This document shows positions 26,106 through 35,697 of a stretch of 64,000 nucleotides of DNA, one piece after another. The notes below the pieces were generated by a model. The model made no database searches. It saw only the letters and a program-made list of their open reading frames with translations, and had not been told where the DNA came from. This DNA is from Chelativorans sp. ZYF759. GTDB taxonomy: Bacteria; Pseudomonadota; Alphaproteobacteria; Rhizobiales; Rhizobiaceae. The stretch's first letter is position 1, and each line of letters opens with the position of its first letter. The translations under genes and the position numbers were made by a program. The stretch lies in NCBI RefSeq assembly GCF_012911015.1, contig NZ_WVVV01000005.1, positions 124,255-188,254 on the forward strand, in the 5' to 3' direction.

Positions 26106-27668
26106 TCAGGGGCTGCCCCAGCCGCCCCCGTTGGCAGTGTGGATCAGCACTTCGTCGCCGGGGCGCAGCCTGACGCCGGAGGCGTAGGCGTGGTCCTCGC
26201 GGCTGCCGTCGGGATGGATCACCGACAGGCCGTTGGTGCCGCCCGCTTCGCCGCCATTCGAGCCCCAGACGGGCTGGCGGTTGCGGCTGTAGCCGGCCGA
26301 CAGCACGGCATTGCCGCGCATGCGGTAGCTGGTTTCCATGCCTCGCCCGCCCTTGTGGCGGCCACGCCCGGCCTCGCTTTCGGACAGGCGTTTGTAGGCG
26401 ACTTCCAGCCCGTAGCGCGCCTCCGAGATTTCGACCGGTGCGTTGTAGGTCTCGCCGTGGCTGCCGGAATACATCGCATCCAGGCCGTCACGGGTGGCCG
26501 TCGCCCCCCAACCACCCATCTGCGGCTCGACCATGGTGAAGCGGCGGCCGGTGTCGGGATGATCGCCGGCAATGACGGTGCCGCAGATCGATGCGAAATG
26601 TCCGGCCGGCAGGCGCTCCGGGATTGCCCTGGCCATGCAGCGCCACAGCATGTCGTAGAGGCGGATGCGGGTCTCGAAATAGTAGCCGTGCGGGGCGTTG
26701 CCGGTGGCGTGGAAGATCGTGCCGGGTTCGGTCACCACCTCAAGCGCCCGGAATGAGCCGGCATTGGCAAAAAGCGTGGGGTCGGTCAGCGCCTTGAAGA
26801 TCATCTGCGCCGAGATGACGGCGCCATCGCGGCTGGTGTTGAAGGGAGCGGCGCGTTGTCCGGGATTGCCCGAGAGGTCGACCAGGAAACGATCGGGCGC
26901 AATGGTGATGGCGGCGCGCCACATCGCACCGTCATCCTGCTCCTCTTCGATCTCGTAACGGCCCTCGGGCAGGGCCGCGAGGCCCGCGCGGCCGCGTCGC
27001 TCGCCCTCGTCAAAGAGGGCCAAGAGAGCGGCTTCGTAGGCCGCAATGCCATAGGTCTCGACAAGCTGCCTGATGCGGGTATCGGCCTTGCGGCTGGCGG
27101 CCACCTGCGCCCACAGATCGCCCTTGACGAAATCGGGCAGGCGCGAATTGGCGGCGATGATGTCGAAGACGGCCGCAATCGGCTTGCCTTTTTCGAACAG
27201 CTTCACGGCCGGCAGCCGCAGGCCCTCCTGGAATATCTCCGTCACGTCGACCGCCATCGAACCGGGCGTTGCCCCGCCGATGTCGTTCCAGTGGGCGATC
27301 GATGCCGTCCAGGCCACGCAGCGTCCGTGGGAAAAGACCGGCAGGGCGACCACCACGTCGCTCAGATGCGTCACCCCGCCGAAATAGGGATCGTTGGTGA
27401 CGAACATATCGCCTTCACGGATGCTGTCTGCGCCGTGCAACTCGACGATCCGCTTCACCGCCTTGTCGAGCACGCCGACGAAGGTAGGGATTCCCGCGCC
27501 GGAACTGACGAGATTGCCCACCGAATCCGTGATGCCCGTGCCGACATCCAGCACCTCGTAGATGATCGGGCTCATCGCCGTCTTCTTCAAAACCGCGAAC
27601 ATCTCATCGGCGGCTGCCACAAGACTCGCCTGGATGACGCTGGAGGTGATGGTATCAGGTCGGGTCAT
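26106..27668 (-). CDS. hyuB: Hydantoinase B/oxoprolinase family subunit (paralogue 1, short C-terminus)
   Basis: This 520-residue HyuB-type subunit has the family opening SVIQASLVAAADEMFAVLKKTA, the segment TNDPYFGGVTHLSDV, and a Gly-rich C-terminal region (GGRGMETSYRMR, GSNGGEAGGTNG, TANGGGWGSP). HyuB pairs with the ATP-binding HyuA in ATP-dependent ring-opening of hydantoins, 5-oxoproline or related lactams. This copy stops right after the Gly-rich end, so it lacks the roughly 30-residue tail seen in the second HyuB encoded at 29755-31416. It is the last gene of the minus-strand cluster, 97 nt after the M24 peptidase gene. Its RBS is weak. A separate HyuA partner is not present, so it presumably shares the one upstream. 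Confidence 0.88.
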   Translation of the reverse strand: MTRPDTITSSVIQASLVAAADEMFAVLKKTAMSPIIYEVLDVGTGITDSVGNLVSSGAGIPTFVGVLDKAVKRIVELHGADSIREGDMFVTNDPYFGGVTHLSDVVVALPVFSHGRCVAWTASIAHWNDIGGATPGSMAVDVTEIFQEGLRLPAVKLFEKGKPIAAVFDIIAANSRLPDFVKGDLWAQVAASRKADTRIRQLVETYGIAAYEAALLALFDEGERRGRAGLAALPEGRYEIEEEQDDGAMWRAAITIAPDRFLVDLSGNPGQRAAPFNTSRDGAVISAQMIFKALTDPTLFANAGSFRALEVVTEPGTIFHATGNAPHGYYFETRIRLYDMLWRCMARAIPERLPAGHFASICGTVIAGDHPDTGRRFTMVEPQMGGWGATATRDGLDAMYSGSHGETYNAPVEISEARYGLEVAYKRLSESEAGRGRHKGGRGMETSYRMRGNAVLSAGYSRNRQPVWGSNGGEAGGTNGLSVIHPDGSREDHAYASGVRLRPGDEVLIHTANGGGWGSP

Positions 27669-27726
27669 GCGCGCTTGGCTCGGTCATCTGGAGATCGCGG
27701 GGAGAGCAGATTTGTGCCGGCGCCAA

Positions 27727-27743
27727 GGGCGGAACGTCCGCCC
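27727..27743. other. Intercistronic hairpin between the M24 and hyuB genes
   Basis: GGGCGGA (27727-27733) and TCCGCCC (27737-27743) form a 7-bp perfect stem with a 3-nt loop in the 97-nt gap. No T tract follows on either side, so a processing or stability element is likelier than a terminator. Confidence 0.35.
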
Positions 27744-27765
27744 CCGGCCAGGTCGGGCGACCCGT

Positions 27766-28866
27766 TCAGACCTTGGCGACGTGCAGGTCGCGGGGCAGGG
27801 TCGACAGGATTTCCGGCCCGTCGGCGCGCAGGATCACGATCTCCTCCAGCCGGATGCCGAAGCGGCCGGGCAAATAGATGCCGGGTTCGATCGAGAAGGT
27901 CATGCCTTCCTCCAGCACGGATTCCGAGGTCGCCGTGATGTAAGGCGGTTCATGCCCGTCAATGCCGATGCCGTGGCCGGTCCGGTGCACGAAGTATTCG
28001 CCGTAGCCGGCATCCGCGATCACGTTGCGCGCGGCCGCGTCGACTGCCTTGGCCTTCACCCCGGGACGCGCGGCGGCAAGTGCTGCCTGCACGGCCTTCT
28101 CGACCACGGCATGCACTTCCTCATAGCCTTCCGGCGGACGGCCGACCGCCACCATGCGCGTGATGTCGCTCGGATAGCTCGCCTTCTTGGCGCCGATATC
28201 GATGACGATGGCGTCGCCTTCCTGCAGCTTGCGCTCGCCGCTCTGGTGGTGCGGGAAGGCGCCGTTCTGGCCGCCGCCGACGATCCAGAAGGAAGGCGAT
28301 GCGCCTTCGGAAGCGAAGTGCGCCTTGACGACATCGGCGATCTCCCGTTCGGTCTTGCCGACGGCGATCGCGTCGAAGGCCTTGAGCATGGCACGGTCCG
28401 CGATCTCGGCGTTCATCTTCAGCGCTTCATATTCGGCCTGATCCTTGGCCATGCGCAGCGCGCCGAGCGTCTCGGTGGTGAAGGCGTGGCCGGCACCCGG
28501 CAGATTGTCGAGCACCAGCAGCGCGAAGTCGGCGCGCATCGTCTCGTCGAGCACGACTTTCTTGGCGTTCGCGGCGCCGACATCCGACAGCGCCTTCATC
28601 AGCGCGCCTTCCGGGCCCTCGTCGTCGCTCCAGGGATGAAACGAGATGTCGGTGTCTTCCCGGGTTCCGTCGGCGTTGAGGGCGGGCATCAGGAATGTCT
28701 CCTTCTCCGGCCCGATCAGCAGGAGGCAGGGACGCTCGTCGGGATGCGGGTGGAAGCCCAGCAGCCAGTCCATGTGCGAGCCAGGCGCGATGGCGACGAG
28801 ATCGACGCCAGTTTCGCCCATCTTGGTGCGAAGCGCGGCCAGACGGCCCTTCGTGTCGACTTTCAT
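27766..28866 (-). CDS. M24-family metallopeptidase (Xaa-Pro aminopeptidase/creatinase-like)
   Basis: This 366-residue pita-bread-fold enzyme has an N-terminal creatinase-type domain (residues 1-130) and a C-terminal peptidase domain. The dinuclear metal ligands are visible: the two Asp in VIDIGAKKASYPSDITRM, His in HRTGHGIGIDGHE, and Glu in FSIEPGIYLPG and RLEEIVIL. It could cleave an N-terminal residue before proline or hydrolyse a small C-N bond such as creatine. The ATG at 28866 has AGGAAG upstream. It lies inside the hydantoinase-type cluster, which suggests it acts on the linear amide product. Confidence 0.92.
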   Translation of the reverse strand: MKVDTKGRLAALRTKMGETGVDLVAIAPGSHMDWLLGFHPHPDERPCLLLIGPEKETFLMPALNADGTREDTDISFHPWSDDEGPEGALMKALSDVGAANAKKVVLDETMRADFALLVLDNLPGAGHAFTTETLGALRMAKDQAEYEALKMNAEIADRAMLKAFDAIAVGKTEREIADVVKAHFASEGASPSFWIVGGGQNGAFPHHQSGERKLQEGDAIVIDIGAKKASYPSDITRMVAVGRPPEGYEEVHAVVEKAVQAALAAARPGVKAKAVDAAARNVIADAGYGEYFVHRTGHGIGIDGHEPPYITATSESVLEEGMTFSIEPGIYLPGRFGIRLEEIVILRADGPEILSTLPRDLHVAKV

Positions 28867-28897
28867 GTTTTCTTCCTCGTGATTGGGGGCAGTCTGT

Positions 28898-29734
28898 TCA
28901 GGCCGCCCTGCTGGTCTGGCGCGACGTTTCGGCCGGCACGACGACGCGTGTGCCAAAGGCCTCTCCCTCGTCGAAGCCGCCGAAACGGGTGAGTTCTTCT
29001 TCCGATGGCGCCTCGCAGGACCATTTGCGCGACGGCACCCAGCCGCATTGCCGCTTCAGGATCGCGGCGTATTCAGCCCGCTTGAGCGCGGCGATCGACG
29101 GATCGATTACCGGCACGCCGAGACGCTTCTCGATATCGCGGTAGAAACCAACTTCGAGCGTGCAGCCCAGGATCAACGCCTCGGCGTGGTCCTCCTCGAC
29201 GGCCTTGCGGCCGGCCTCGATCAACCGGCGTTCGGTTTCGGCATGGTCCTGCTGGAACTCGTTGACGCCCAGTTCGACGTGGTAGAAGCCGGAGAGGCGA
29301 TGCCCGTGGCCATGCTCGCAGACCGTGGCCTCCATCTGGTTGACCCATTTGCGCCGGCCCACGATCACGCCAAAACGGTTGGCGAGGCTGGCGGCGATTT
29401 CGCATGAGGCCATGCAGGGCGCGGTCACGATCATGTCGCCCGAGAGTTCGCGCGCGTCATGGAGAGCCGTGTCGTAGAAACAGCCGATGGCGAAGGCGTC
29501 GAAACCTTCGCGGTGGGCCGCCCGCGCGGCGCGGACGATGGCGCGCGTCACCATCGCCTCATAGGAACGGAACTCGATATGGGTAAAACCACCCTCGCTG
29601 GGAGGCAGGGAGGTCACGTGGACCTCCGTGCCCGGCAGCTTGTTGTCGCGCGCCATTTCGGCAAAAACCTTGTCATGCAGTTCGTCGCCCGCCACGGGGC
29701 TGAAATACATGATCTTCAGCGGTTTCTGGTTCAT
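28898..29734 (-). CDS. Asp/Glu/hydantoin racemase-family protein
   Basis: This 278-residue protein is of the Asp/Glu racemase superfamily, with the two expected catalytic Cys in GC85FYD and ILGC191TLE. Such enzymes racemise or epimerise cofactor-free at an acidic alpha carbon; HyuE (hydantoin racemase) and maleate isomerase are relatives. It lies between hyuB (20 nt upstream) and the M24 peptidase gene (31 nt downstream) on the minus strand, so it fits a route that accepts both enantiomers of a hydantoin-like substrate. The length is longer than typical HyuE (about 240), and a maleate-isomerase-like role cannot be excluded. Confidence 0.82.
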   Translation of the reverse strand: MNQKPLKIMYFSPVAGDELHDKVFAEMARDNKLPGTEVHVTSLPPSEGGFTHIEFRSYEAMVTRAIVRAARAAHREGFDAFAIGCFYDTALHDARELSGDMIVTAPCMASCEIAASLANRFGVIVGRRKWVNQMEATVCEHGHGHRLSGFYHVELGVNEFQQDHAETERRLIEAGRKAVEEDHAEALILGCTLEVGFYRDIEKRLGVPVIDPSIAALKRAEYAAILKRQCGWVPSRKWSCEAPSEEELTRFGGFDEGEAFGTRVVVPAETSRQTSRAA

Positions 29735-29754
29735 CTAGTCCTCCTGTCGCGGTC

Positions 29755-31416
29755 TCAGACCGAGTATCCGTAGACCTCCCGCGCGCGCTCCGCGGTGATG
29801 AAGCCGTTGCGGATATCCTCGGCAATCGCCTCGCGGTCGCGCTTCTTCGGATCGCCGGCACCGCCGCCGGCGCCGGTGTGGATGCGGATCACATCGTCGG
29901 TGTCGACAGAAATGCCGGAGGCGAAGGCATAGCGTTCCGAACTGCCATCGGTGCGCAGCACCTCGACATAGTTGGGCGATCCTTCCAGCCCGCCATCGAT
30001 ACCCCAGGGCAGGATGCGCGACCGGGTGTAGCCGGCCGTCATGAAGGAGTTGTCGCGGCGGATGCGGTAATCCATCACGATGCCACGGCCGCCCGTGAAC
30101 TCGCCTTCGCCGCCGGGTGCCGTGTTCAGCTCCATGCGGTCGACAAACAGTCCGTTGCGCGCCTCGGAAATCTCGGCCGGGCAATTATACGTCTCGCCAT
30201 GGAAGCCGGAGAAGATGCCGCTGTTGCCATCGCGGCCGCTGCTGGCGCCCCAGCCGCCGATCTGCGGCTCGACGATCGTGTACTGGCGCCCGGTGTCGGG
30301 ATGGATGCCGCCGATGAAGGTGCCGCAGATCGAGGCAAAATGCCCGGCTGCGAGCCTGTCCGGCACATGGGCGGCGAGGCAGCGCCACAACAGGTCATAG
30401 ACGCGGACTTCCGTCTCAAAATAGAAGCCCAGCGCCGACGGCTCCTTGGCGTGGAAAACGGTGCCTTCCGTGGTCAGCAGCTTGATCGGCCGGAACGAGC
30501 CCTCATTGGCTGGCGAGTAGGGGTCGGTCAGCGACTTGAAGATCATCTGTGCGCAGACCATCACGCCGTCTCGGCTGGTGTTGGTCGGGCCGGTGTCCTG
30601 CTCGGGATTGTCGCGCAGATCGACGACGAATTCTGTGTCCGAGATGGTGATCTTCACATTGTAGAAGCGGCCGTCATCCTGTTCTTCGGTCAGTTCGAAG
30701 GTGCCGTGGGGCAGTTTGGCAAGCTCGGCAAGCGATACCTTCTCACCGAACTCCATGAAGGAATCCATGGCGTTGCCGAAGGTGTCGACGCCATATTTGG
30801 TGGCAATCTCCGCAAGTCGCCGGGCGCCGATGCGCACCGAGGCAATGGCTGCCCACAGATCGCCCTCCAGATAGTCGGGCATACGCGAATTGACCTTGAT
30901 GATGTCGAAGACCGGTTTGATGGGTTCGCCGCGCGAGATCATCTTGACGGCGGGCAGTCGCAGGCCCTCCTGGAAGATCTCGGTCGCGTCCGCCGACAGC
31001 GAGCCGGGCGACTTGCCGCCGACATCGGAATTGTGGGCGATGTTGGCCGTCCAGGCGATCAGGCGGTCGCCGGCGAAGACGGGCATGGCGACCACAATGT
31101 CGTTGAGATGGGTGACGCCGCCATAATAGGGATCGTTGGTGACGAAGACGTCGCCTGGCTCGATGTCGCCGGGCTTGTCGAATTTCGCCACCAGCACCTG
31201 CACCGCCTTGTCGAGCACGCCGATGAAGGCCGGGATGCCAGCGCCCGAGCTTGCGAGCCGACCGCGCGCGTCGAGGATGCCGGTGCCCATGTCGAGCACC
31301 TCGTAGATGATCGAACTCATTGCCGTCTTGCGCATGGCGGCGAACATCTCGTCGGCAGTCGCCTGGAGGGAATTCTGGATGATCTCCAGCGTGATGGGGT
31401 CGTTCTTGGCCGTCAT
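29755..31416 (-). CDS. hyuB: Hydantoinase B/oxoprolinase family subunit (paralogue 2)
   Basis: This 553-residue HyuB has the opening PITLEIIQNSLQATADEMFAAMRKTAMSSIIYEVL, the conserved TNDPYYGGVTHLND, and a Gly-rich C-terminus with HTGAGGGAGDPKKRDREAI followed by a helical tail ending in YGYSV. It is the cognate partner of the HyuA encoded 10 nt upstream; the RBS GGAGG is strong. The pair should form an ATP-dependent amidohydrolase acting on a cyclic imide, lactam or hydantoin. It is clearly related to the shorter HyuB at 26106-27668, with the same blocks in the same order. Confidence 0.92.
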   Translation of the reverse strand: MTAKNDPITLEIIQNSLQATADEMFAAMRKTAMSSIIYEVLDMGTGILDARGRLASSGAGIPAFIGVLDKAVQVLVAKFDKPGDIEPGDVFVTNDPYYGGVTHLNDIVVAMPVFAGDRLIAWTANIAHNSDVGGKSPGSLSADATEIFQEGLRLPAVKMISRGEPIKPVFDIIKVNSRMPDYLEGDLWAAIASVRIGARRLAEIATKYGVDTFGNAMDSFMEFGEKVSLAELAKLPHGTFELTEEQDDGRFYNVKITISDTEFVVDLRDNPEQDTGPTNTSRDGVMVCAQMIFKSLTDPYSPANEGSFRPIKLLTTEGTVFHAKEPSALGFYFETEVRVYDLLWRCLAAHVPDRLAAGHFASICGTFIGGIHPDTGRQYTIVEPQIGGWGASSGRDGNSGIFSGFHGETYNCPAEISEARNGLFVDRMELNTAPGGEGEFTGGRGIVMDYRIRRDNSFMTAGYTRSRILPWGIDGGLEGSPNYVEVLRTDGSSERYAFASGISVDTDDVIRIHTGAGGGAGDPKKRDREAIAEDIRNGFITAERAREVYGYSV

Positions 31417-31426
31417 CTCTGCCTCC

Positions 31427-33502
31427 TCAAGCGCTGAGTGTGATGTGGATGTTGCCATAACCATCGATCCGGACCTTGTTGCCTGGGTGGATGACGACGG
31501 TCGTGCCGGGGTCCTCGACGATGGCCGGTCCGTCGAATTCCATGCCCGGTTCCAGCTTCGTGCCGTCATAGATGTCGGCGGTGTGGACGCCTTCGAGCGC
31601 GTAGTCGACGCTCCGCTCGCCCTTCAGGGCTGCCGATGCCGGGGACCCGGTCGGCTGGCGCTCCTTGACGGTCAGCTTGCCGACTTCGGCCGAGGCGACG
31701 AGGTGGATGCCCACCATCTCGACCGGTGCGTCGAGCCGGTAGGTGTATTCGCGCTCATAGGTGTCGTGGAAGGAGGTCTCGATGGCGGAAAGCCGCGCAT
31801 CGGTGATCTCGCCTTCATCAAGGAGCACCTCGGTCGTGTGTTCCTGGTTCTGGTAGCGGAATTTGCCGTAGCGCAGGAACTTGACCTTTGAGGCCGAAAC
31901 GTCTTCGGCGGCGAACTGCGCAAGCGCCTGCTCCTCGGTCTCGGCGAAGAGTGCCTCGATGCCCTTTGCGGCTCCTTCCTTCAGGTCAGCGAGCCGCGTG
32001 ACGAAATAGTCGCGCCGCAGATCGGACATCATCATGCCCCAGGCCGAGAAGACCGAAGCGCCGGCCGGCACCACCACCTTCTTGACGCCGAGTTCGCCCG
32101 CCAGCGCCACGCCATGCATCGCGCCGCCGCCGCCGAAGGCGACGAGCGTGAAGTCGCGCGGATCATGGCCGCGGTTGAGCGAGACCAGCTTGAGCGCATT
32201 GACCATGTTGTTGTTGGCGATGCGGATGATGCCGCGTGCGGCCTCGTCGGCATCGACGCCGAGCTTTTCGCCCACGGCATGGATGGCGGATTTCGCCTGG
32301 TCCATGTCGGCAACCACTTCGCCGCCGCAGAAATAGTCGCGATTGATGCGGCCGAGCCAGAGATTGGCGTCGGTGGTGGTCGCCTCGGTGCCGCCACGGC
32401 CATAGGCGGCCGGTCCTGGCATGGCGCCGGCCGATTGCGGGCCGACATGCAGCTTGCCGAAATCATCCACCCAGGCGATCGAGCCGCCGCCATTGCCGAT
32501 CTCCACGAGGTCGACGACGGGCACCATGATCGGGTAGCCCGCGAAGGTGCGATCGCGCTCGATCCAGTAGTCGGTCATGATGCGGACCTGGCCGTCTTCG
32601 ATCAGCGAGCACTTCGCTGTGGTGCCGCCGATGTCGAGCGCCAGGATATTGGGTTCGCCGATCAGCTTGCCGAGCTCGGCCGCGCCCCAGAAACCGGAAG
32701 CCGGACCCGATTCGACCATGGTGATCGGGATCTTCGAGACCGCCTCCAGCGAATCCACGCCGCAATTCGACTGCATGATGTAGGGGCTGCCCGCAAAGCC
32801 GCGATCCGACAGGCCGTCCTTCAGCCGCGCCAGATAGCGCTCGGCGATCGGCTGGACGTAGGCCGAGAGCACGGCTGTGTTGGTGCGCTCATATTCGCGC
32901 CATTCGCGGGTGATCTGGTGCGAGGAAACGGCTGAGACATCCGGCCACAGCTTCTTGAGTTCGGCCAGAGCCGCCTTCTCATGCGCGGGATCTGCATAGG
33001 AGTGCAGGAAGCAGATGGCCACCGCCTGCACGCCGTCGGCCTTGAAGTCCTCGACGATGGCCGGCAACCCCGACAGGTCGAGAGGCTTCAGCTCCTCGCC
33101 CTTGTAGGTGATGCGGCCGGGCAGCTCGCGGCGCAGATAGCGCGGCACGAAGGGCTTCGGCTTCTCATAGTGCAGGTTGAAGAAATCCGGGCGGTTGCCG
33201 CGCGCGATCTCGAGTGAGTCACGAAATCCTTCCGTGGTGATGAGACCAACCTTCACGCCCTTGCGCTCGGTCAGGGCGTTGATGACCACGGTTGTGCCGT
33301 GCGCCAGAAACTTGATGGCCGACGGCTCCACTCCTGCCTTCTCGAGAACGTTGAGCACGCCCTGTTCGAAATTGGGTGGGGTCGTGTCGGACTTGGCCGT
33401 CGTGATGCGGGATTCGCCGGTTTGCGGATCGGTCTCGAAGCACACCAGGTCGGTGAAGGTGCCGCCGACATCGGTCGCGACGCGCAAGGTCTTGTCTGCC
33501 AT
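31427..33502 (-). CDS. hyuA: Hydantoinase A/oxoprolinase family ATPase subunit
   Basis: This 691-residue HyuA-type protein of the ASKHA fold has the phosphate-binding motif RVATDVGGTFTD at the N-terminus, ALDIGGTTAKC near 300, and the adenosine-region FGGGGAMHGVALAGELG near 465. It couples ATP hydrolysis to ring-opening with HyuB. The ATG overlaps the stop of the GAF protein gene by one base (TAATG), and GGAG lies upstream. The single hyuA serves two hyuB genes. Substrates of the family include N-methylhydantoin, 5-oxoproline and, in relatives, acetone or acetophenone carboxylation; the context with an amino-acid-type racemase and Dpp importer favours a hydantoin or cyclic amide. Confidence 0.93.
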   Translation of the reverse strand: MADKTLRVATDVGGTFTDLVCFETDPQTGESRITTAKSDTTPPNFEQGVLNVLEKAGVEPSAIKFLAHGTTVVINALTERKGVKVGLITTEGFRDSLEIARGNRPDFFNLHYEKPKPFVPRYLRRELPGRITYKGEELKPLDLSGLPAIVEDFKADGVQAVAICFLHSYADPAHEKAALAELKKLWPDVSAVSSHQITREWREYERTNTAVLSAYVQPIAERYLARLKDGLSDRGFAGSPYIMQSNCGVDSLEAVSKIPITMVESGPASGFWGAAELGKLIGEPNILALDIGGTTAKCSLIEDGQVRIMTDYWIERDRTFAGYPIMVPVVDLVEIGNGGGSIAWVDDFGKLHVGPQSAGAMPGPAAYGRGGTEATTTDANLWLGRINRDYFCGGEVVADMDQAKSAIHAVGEKLGVDADEAARGIIRIANNNMVNALKLVSLNRGHDPRDFTLVAFGGGGAMHGVALAGELGVKKVVVPAGASVFSAWGMMMSDLRRDYFVTRLADLKEGAAKGIEALFAETEEQALAQFAAEDVSASKVKFLRYGKFRYQNQEHTTEVLLDEGEITDARLSAIETSFHDTYEREYTYRLDAPVEMVGIHLVASAEVGKLTVKERQPTGSPASAALKGERSVDYALEGVHTADIYDGTKLEPGMEFDGPAIVEDPGTTVVIHPGNKVRIDGYGNIHITLSA

Positions 33503-34008
33503 TATCGATCTCCACTCGATGGATTGCGTTGCTGGAGGAGCAGGCACAATGCGCCGGGCAGCTTGAGCGCCTCGGCGGCCTGGATCTTCTCCGGCGTGTA
33601 GAAACCTGCCTCGTGAAGGCAGTTGATGGTGCCGATGACCTCGCCAGCCACGATGATCGGCACGTTCATCACCGACTCGCAGCCCAATGACCGGATCAAC
33701 TCGTGATCTTCGAATACCTTGGCTATCCCCCCGATATTGTTGGCCACGAAGGTCTTCTTCTCCTGCAGCACGAGCCGCGACCAGTCGGTCGGGTTGGCGG
33801 GCTTGGTGCCGGATACGGGGTAGGCGTCGGGCATGTTCGAATAGATGCGCTGAGCCATCCGGGTCCGCGGATCGAAGGTCATGACCGTGAACAGCTTCAC
33901 GCCGACCGTGGCCTCGGTCAGTGCGCGCAAGGCGTCGAAAACGGCCACCGGCTGGTCACGTCGTTCGGCAAGCGCGGTGGTGAATTCTGTGTACTCAGGA
34001 ATCTTCAT
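33502..34008 (-). CDS. GAF-domain protein in the hydantoinase cluster
   Basis: This 168-residue protein consists of essentially one GAF domain (about residues 15-150). Features are GVKLFTVMTFD near the start of the fold, WSRLVLQEKKTFVANNI, the conserved core GCESVMNVPIIVAGEVIGTINCLH, and a helical end. No output domain is present, so it would bind a small ligand or act as a stand-alone sensor or enzyme like free-methionine-sulfoxide reductase. It does not show an obvious DNA-binding part. Its start overlaps the upstream ABC ATPase gene by 14 nt, and its stop overlaps the hyuA start. Confidence 0.8.
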   Translation of the reverse strand: MKIPEYTEFTTALAERRDQPVAVFDALRALTEATVGVKLFTVMTFDPRTRMAQRIYSNMPDAYPVSGTKPANPTDWSRLVLQEKKTFVANNIGGIAKVFEDHELIRSLGCESVMNVPIIVAGEVIGTINCLHEAGFYTPEKIQAAEALKLPGALCLLLQQRNPSSGDR

Positions 34009-34810
34009 GCGTGTTCTTGGCGAGCCGCGCGCGCAGCTCCTCCTCTTTTCTGGTGACGACGGGAACGGCGGCGATCAGCCGGCGCGTGTAGGGGTGATCG
34101 GGATCGGCGAATATCTTCTCGGTCGCATTGAGTTCGACCAGCTTTCCCGCCTCGAAAACGGCGACGCGGTCGGCGATGTTGCGGACCACGGACAGGTCGT
34201 GGGTAATGAAGATGTAGGTGAGCCCCCGCGCGGCGCGCAGATCGTTCAGGAGCTTGAGCACCCGAGCCTGGACGAGCACGTCGAGCGCCGAAGTCGGCTC
34301 GTCCAGCACGACCAGATCGGACTGGCAGGCGAGCGCCCGGGCAATCGCGACGCGCTGGCGCTGTCCGCCCGAAAGGGAGGCCGGCGAGCGGGAGCGGTAG
34401 TCGCCGGGCAGGCCGACCTCCTTCAGCAATTCTCCGGCGCGCTGCCATCGTTTCGACTTCTCCCCAATGCCGTGGACGTCGAGCGCAAGCCGCAACGAGG
34501 CGCCGATGGACCGGCGGGGATTGAGCGAGGACATCGGGTTTTGCTGCACGAGCTGGATGGCGCGGCGATGCGCCAACTCCCGCCGGGCAGGCAAAAGGGC
34601 GCCGCGGTAGCGCAGTTCGCCTTCGCTCGGTGGATAGATGCCCAGCACCATGTTGGCCAGCGTGCTCTTGCCGGAGCCCGATTCCCCGACAATCGCCAGG
34701 CATTCGCCCTGTCGGACCTCGAGCGACACGTCATCGACGGCGCGCAGTTTGCCCGAGGGCGTGTCGAACACCTTCGAGACCGAACTCAGCGTAAGAAGGT
34801 TTTCGCTCAT
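33995..34810 (-). CDS. Oligopeptide/dipeptide ABC transporter ATP-binding protein (DppF-like)
   Basis: This 271-residue ATPase has Walker [10 protein letters not shown] near residue 42, a Q-loop, the signature [15 protein letters not shown], Walker [13 protein letters not shown] and the switch His in FITHDLSVV. The C-terminal [15 protein letters not shown] is the oligopeptide-type extension. It forms the nucleotide-binding pair with the upstream DppD-like protein. The ATG overlaps its stop as ATGA (34807-34810). The transported compound is probably the hydantoin-type or peptide-like substrate of the enzymes downstream. Confidence 0.93.
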   Translation of the reverse strand: MSENLLTLSSVSKVFDTPSGKLRAVDDVSLEVRQGECLAIVGESGSGKSTLANMVLGIYPPSEGELRYRGALLPARRELAHRRAIQLVQQNPMSSLNPRRSIGASLRLALDVHGIGEKSKRWQRAGELLKEVGLPGDYRSRSPASLSGGQRQRVAIARALACQSDLVVLDEPTSALDVLVQARVLKLLNDLRAARGLTYIFITHDLSVVRNIADRVAVFEAGKLVELNATEKIFADPDHPYTRRLIAAVPVVTRKEEELRARLAKNTHEDS

Positions 34811-35697
34811 GCCGCTCCCTCGGGCTCGCCGCAGCCTTCGTGCACCACGAGTGGCGCAAAATAGGCCTCCGAGACGTCCTCTATGTCGGGGATGCCGCCG
34901 CCGGTCAGGCGGGGTACGGCGCGCATCAGCGCCTGCGTGTAGGGATGCCGGGGATCTTCGAAGAGGCTGTCGGCGGGGCCATGCTCCACGATCCGCCCCT
35001 TGTAGATGACATAGACGCGGTCGGCGAACTCGCGCACGACGCCCAGGTTGTGCGAGATGAAGAGCACCGAGGTATCGTGCTCCTCGACTAGGTCGCGCAT
35101 CAGGCGCAGCGTCTGTGCCTGGACCGTGACGTCGAGCGCGGTTCCCGGCTCGTCGGCCAGAAGAAGCGAAGGCTCGTTGGCGAGCGCCATGGCGATCATC
35201 ACCCGCTGGTTCATGCCGCCCGACAGCTGGAACGAATAGGAATCCAGCACCCGGTCAGGATTGGGGATCGCCACGTCGGCCAGGGCTCTGGCCGCGCGCT
35301 GGCGCGCCTCCGCCATCTTGAGGCGCGGATCGCGCCTGCGCAGAACTTCATGGAACTGCACGCCGATCGTGTACACGGGATTGAGCGACGAGGTCGGATC
35401 CTGGAAGATCATCGACATCGCCGTGCCGCGCAGGCGCGCGCGGTCCCGTGCCGAAAGCGTGTCCAGATTCTGTCCCTCGAACTCGACCAGGCCCGAGATG
35501 CGTGCGCTGCGCACTTGCTGCAGCAGGCCGAGCACGATGCGGGCCGTGACCGACTTGCCGGAGCCGGATTCGCCGACGAGCGCCACGCGTTCGCCCTTGC
35601 GGATGTGCATGGAAATGCCGTGGAGGACCTCCACGGTTCCCGCCCAGCGCCGGAAACCCAGGCGCAGATCGCTGATGCGGAGCGTGGGGGCGGTCAT
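34807..35697 (-). CDS. Oligopeptide/dipeptide ABC transporter ATP-binding protein (DppD-like)
   Basis: This 296-residue ATPase has Walker [10 protein letters not shown], the [15 protein letters not shown] signature, Walker [12 protein letters not shown] (Gly replaces the common Thr) and FISHNLGVV. It ends with the oligopeptide-type C-terminal extension [15 protein letters not shown] and a short tail. The ATG overlaps the DppC stop as ATGA (35694-35697). Longer in-frame readings exist upstream but run through the permease gene. Confidence 0.93.
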   Translation of the reverse strand: MTAPTLRISDLRLGFRRWAGTVEVLHGISMHIRKGERVALVGESGSGKSVTARIVLGLLQQVRSARISGLVEFEGQNLDTLSARDRARLRGTAMSMIFQDPTSSLNPVYTIGVQFHEVLRRRDPRLKMAEARQRAARALADVAIPNPDRVLDSYSFQLSGGMNQRVMIAMALANEPSLLLADEPGTALDVTVQAQTLRLMRDLVEEHDTSVLFISHNLGVVREFADRVYVIYKGRIVEHGPADSLFEDPRHPYTQALMRAVPRLTGGGIPDIEDVSEAYFAPLVVHEGCGEPEGAA

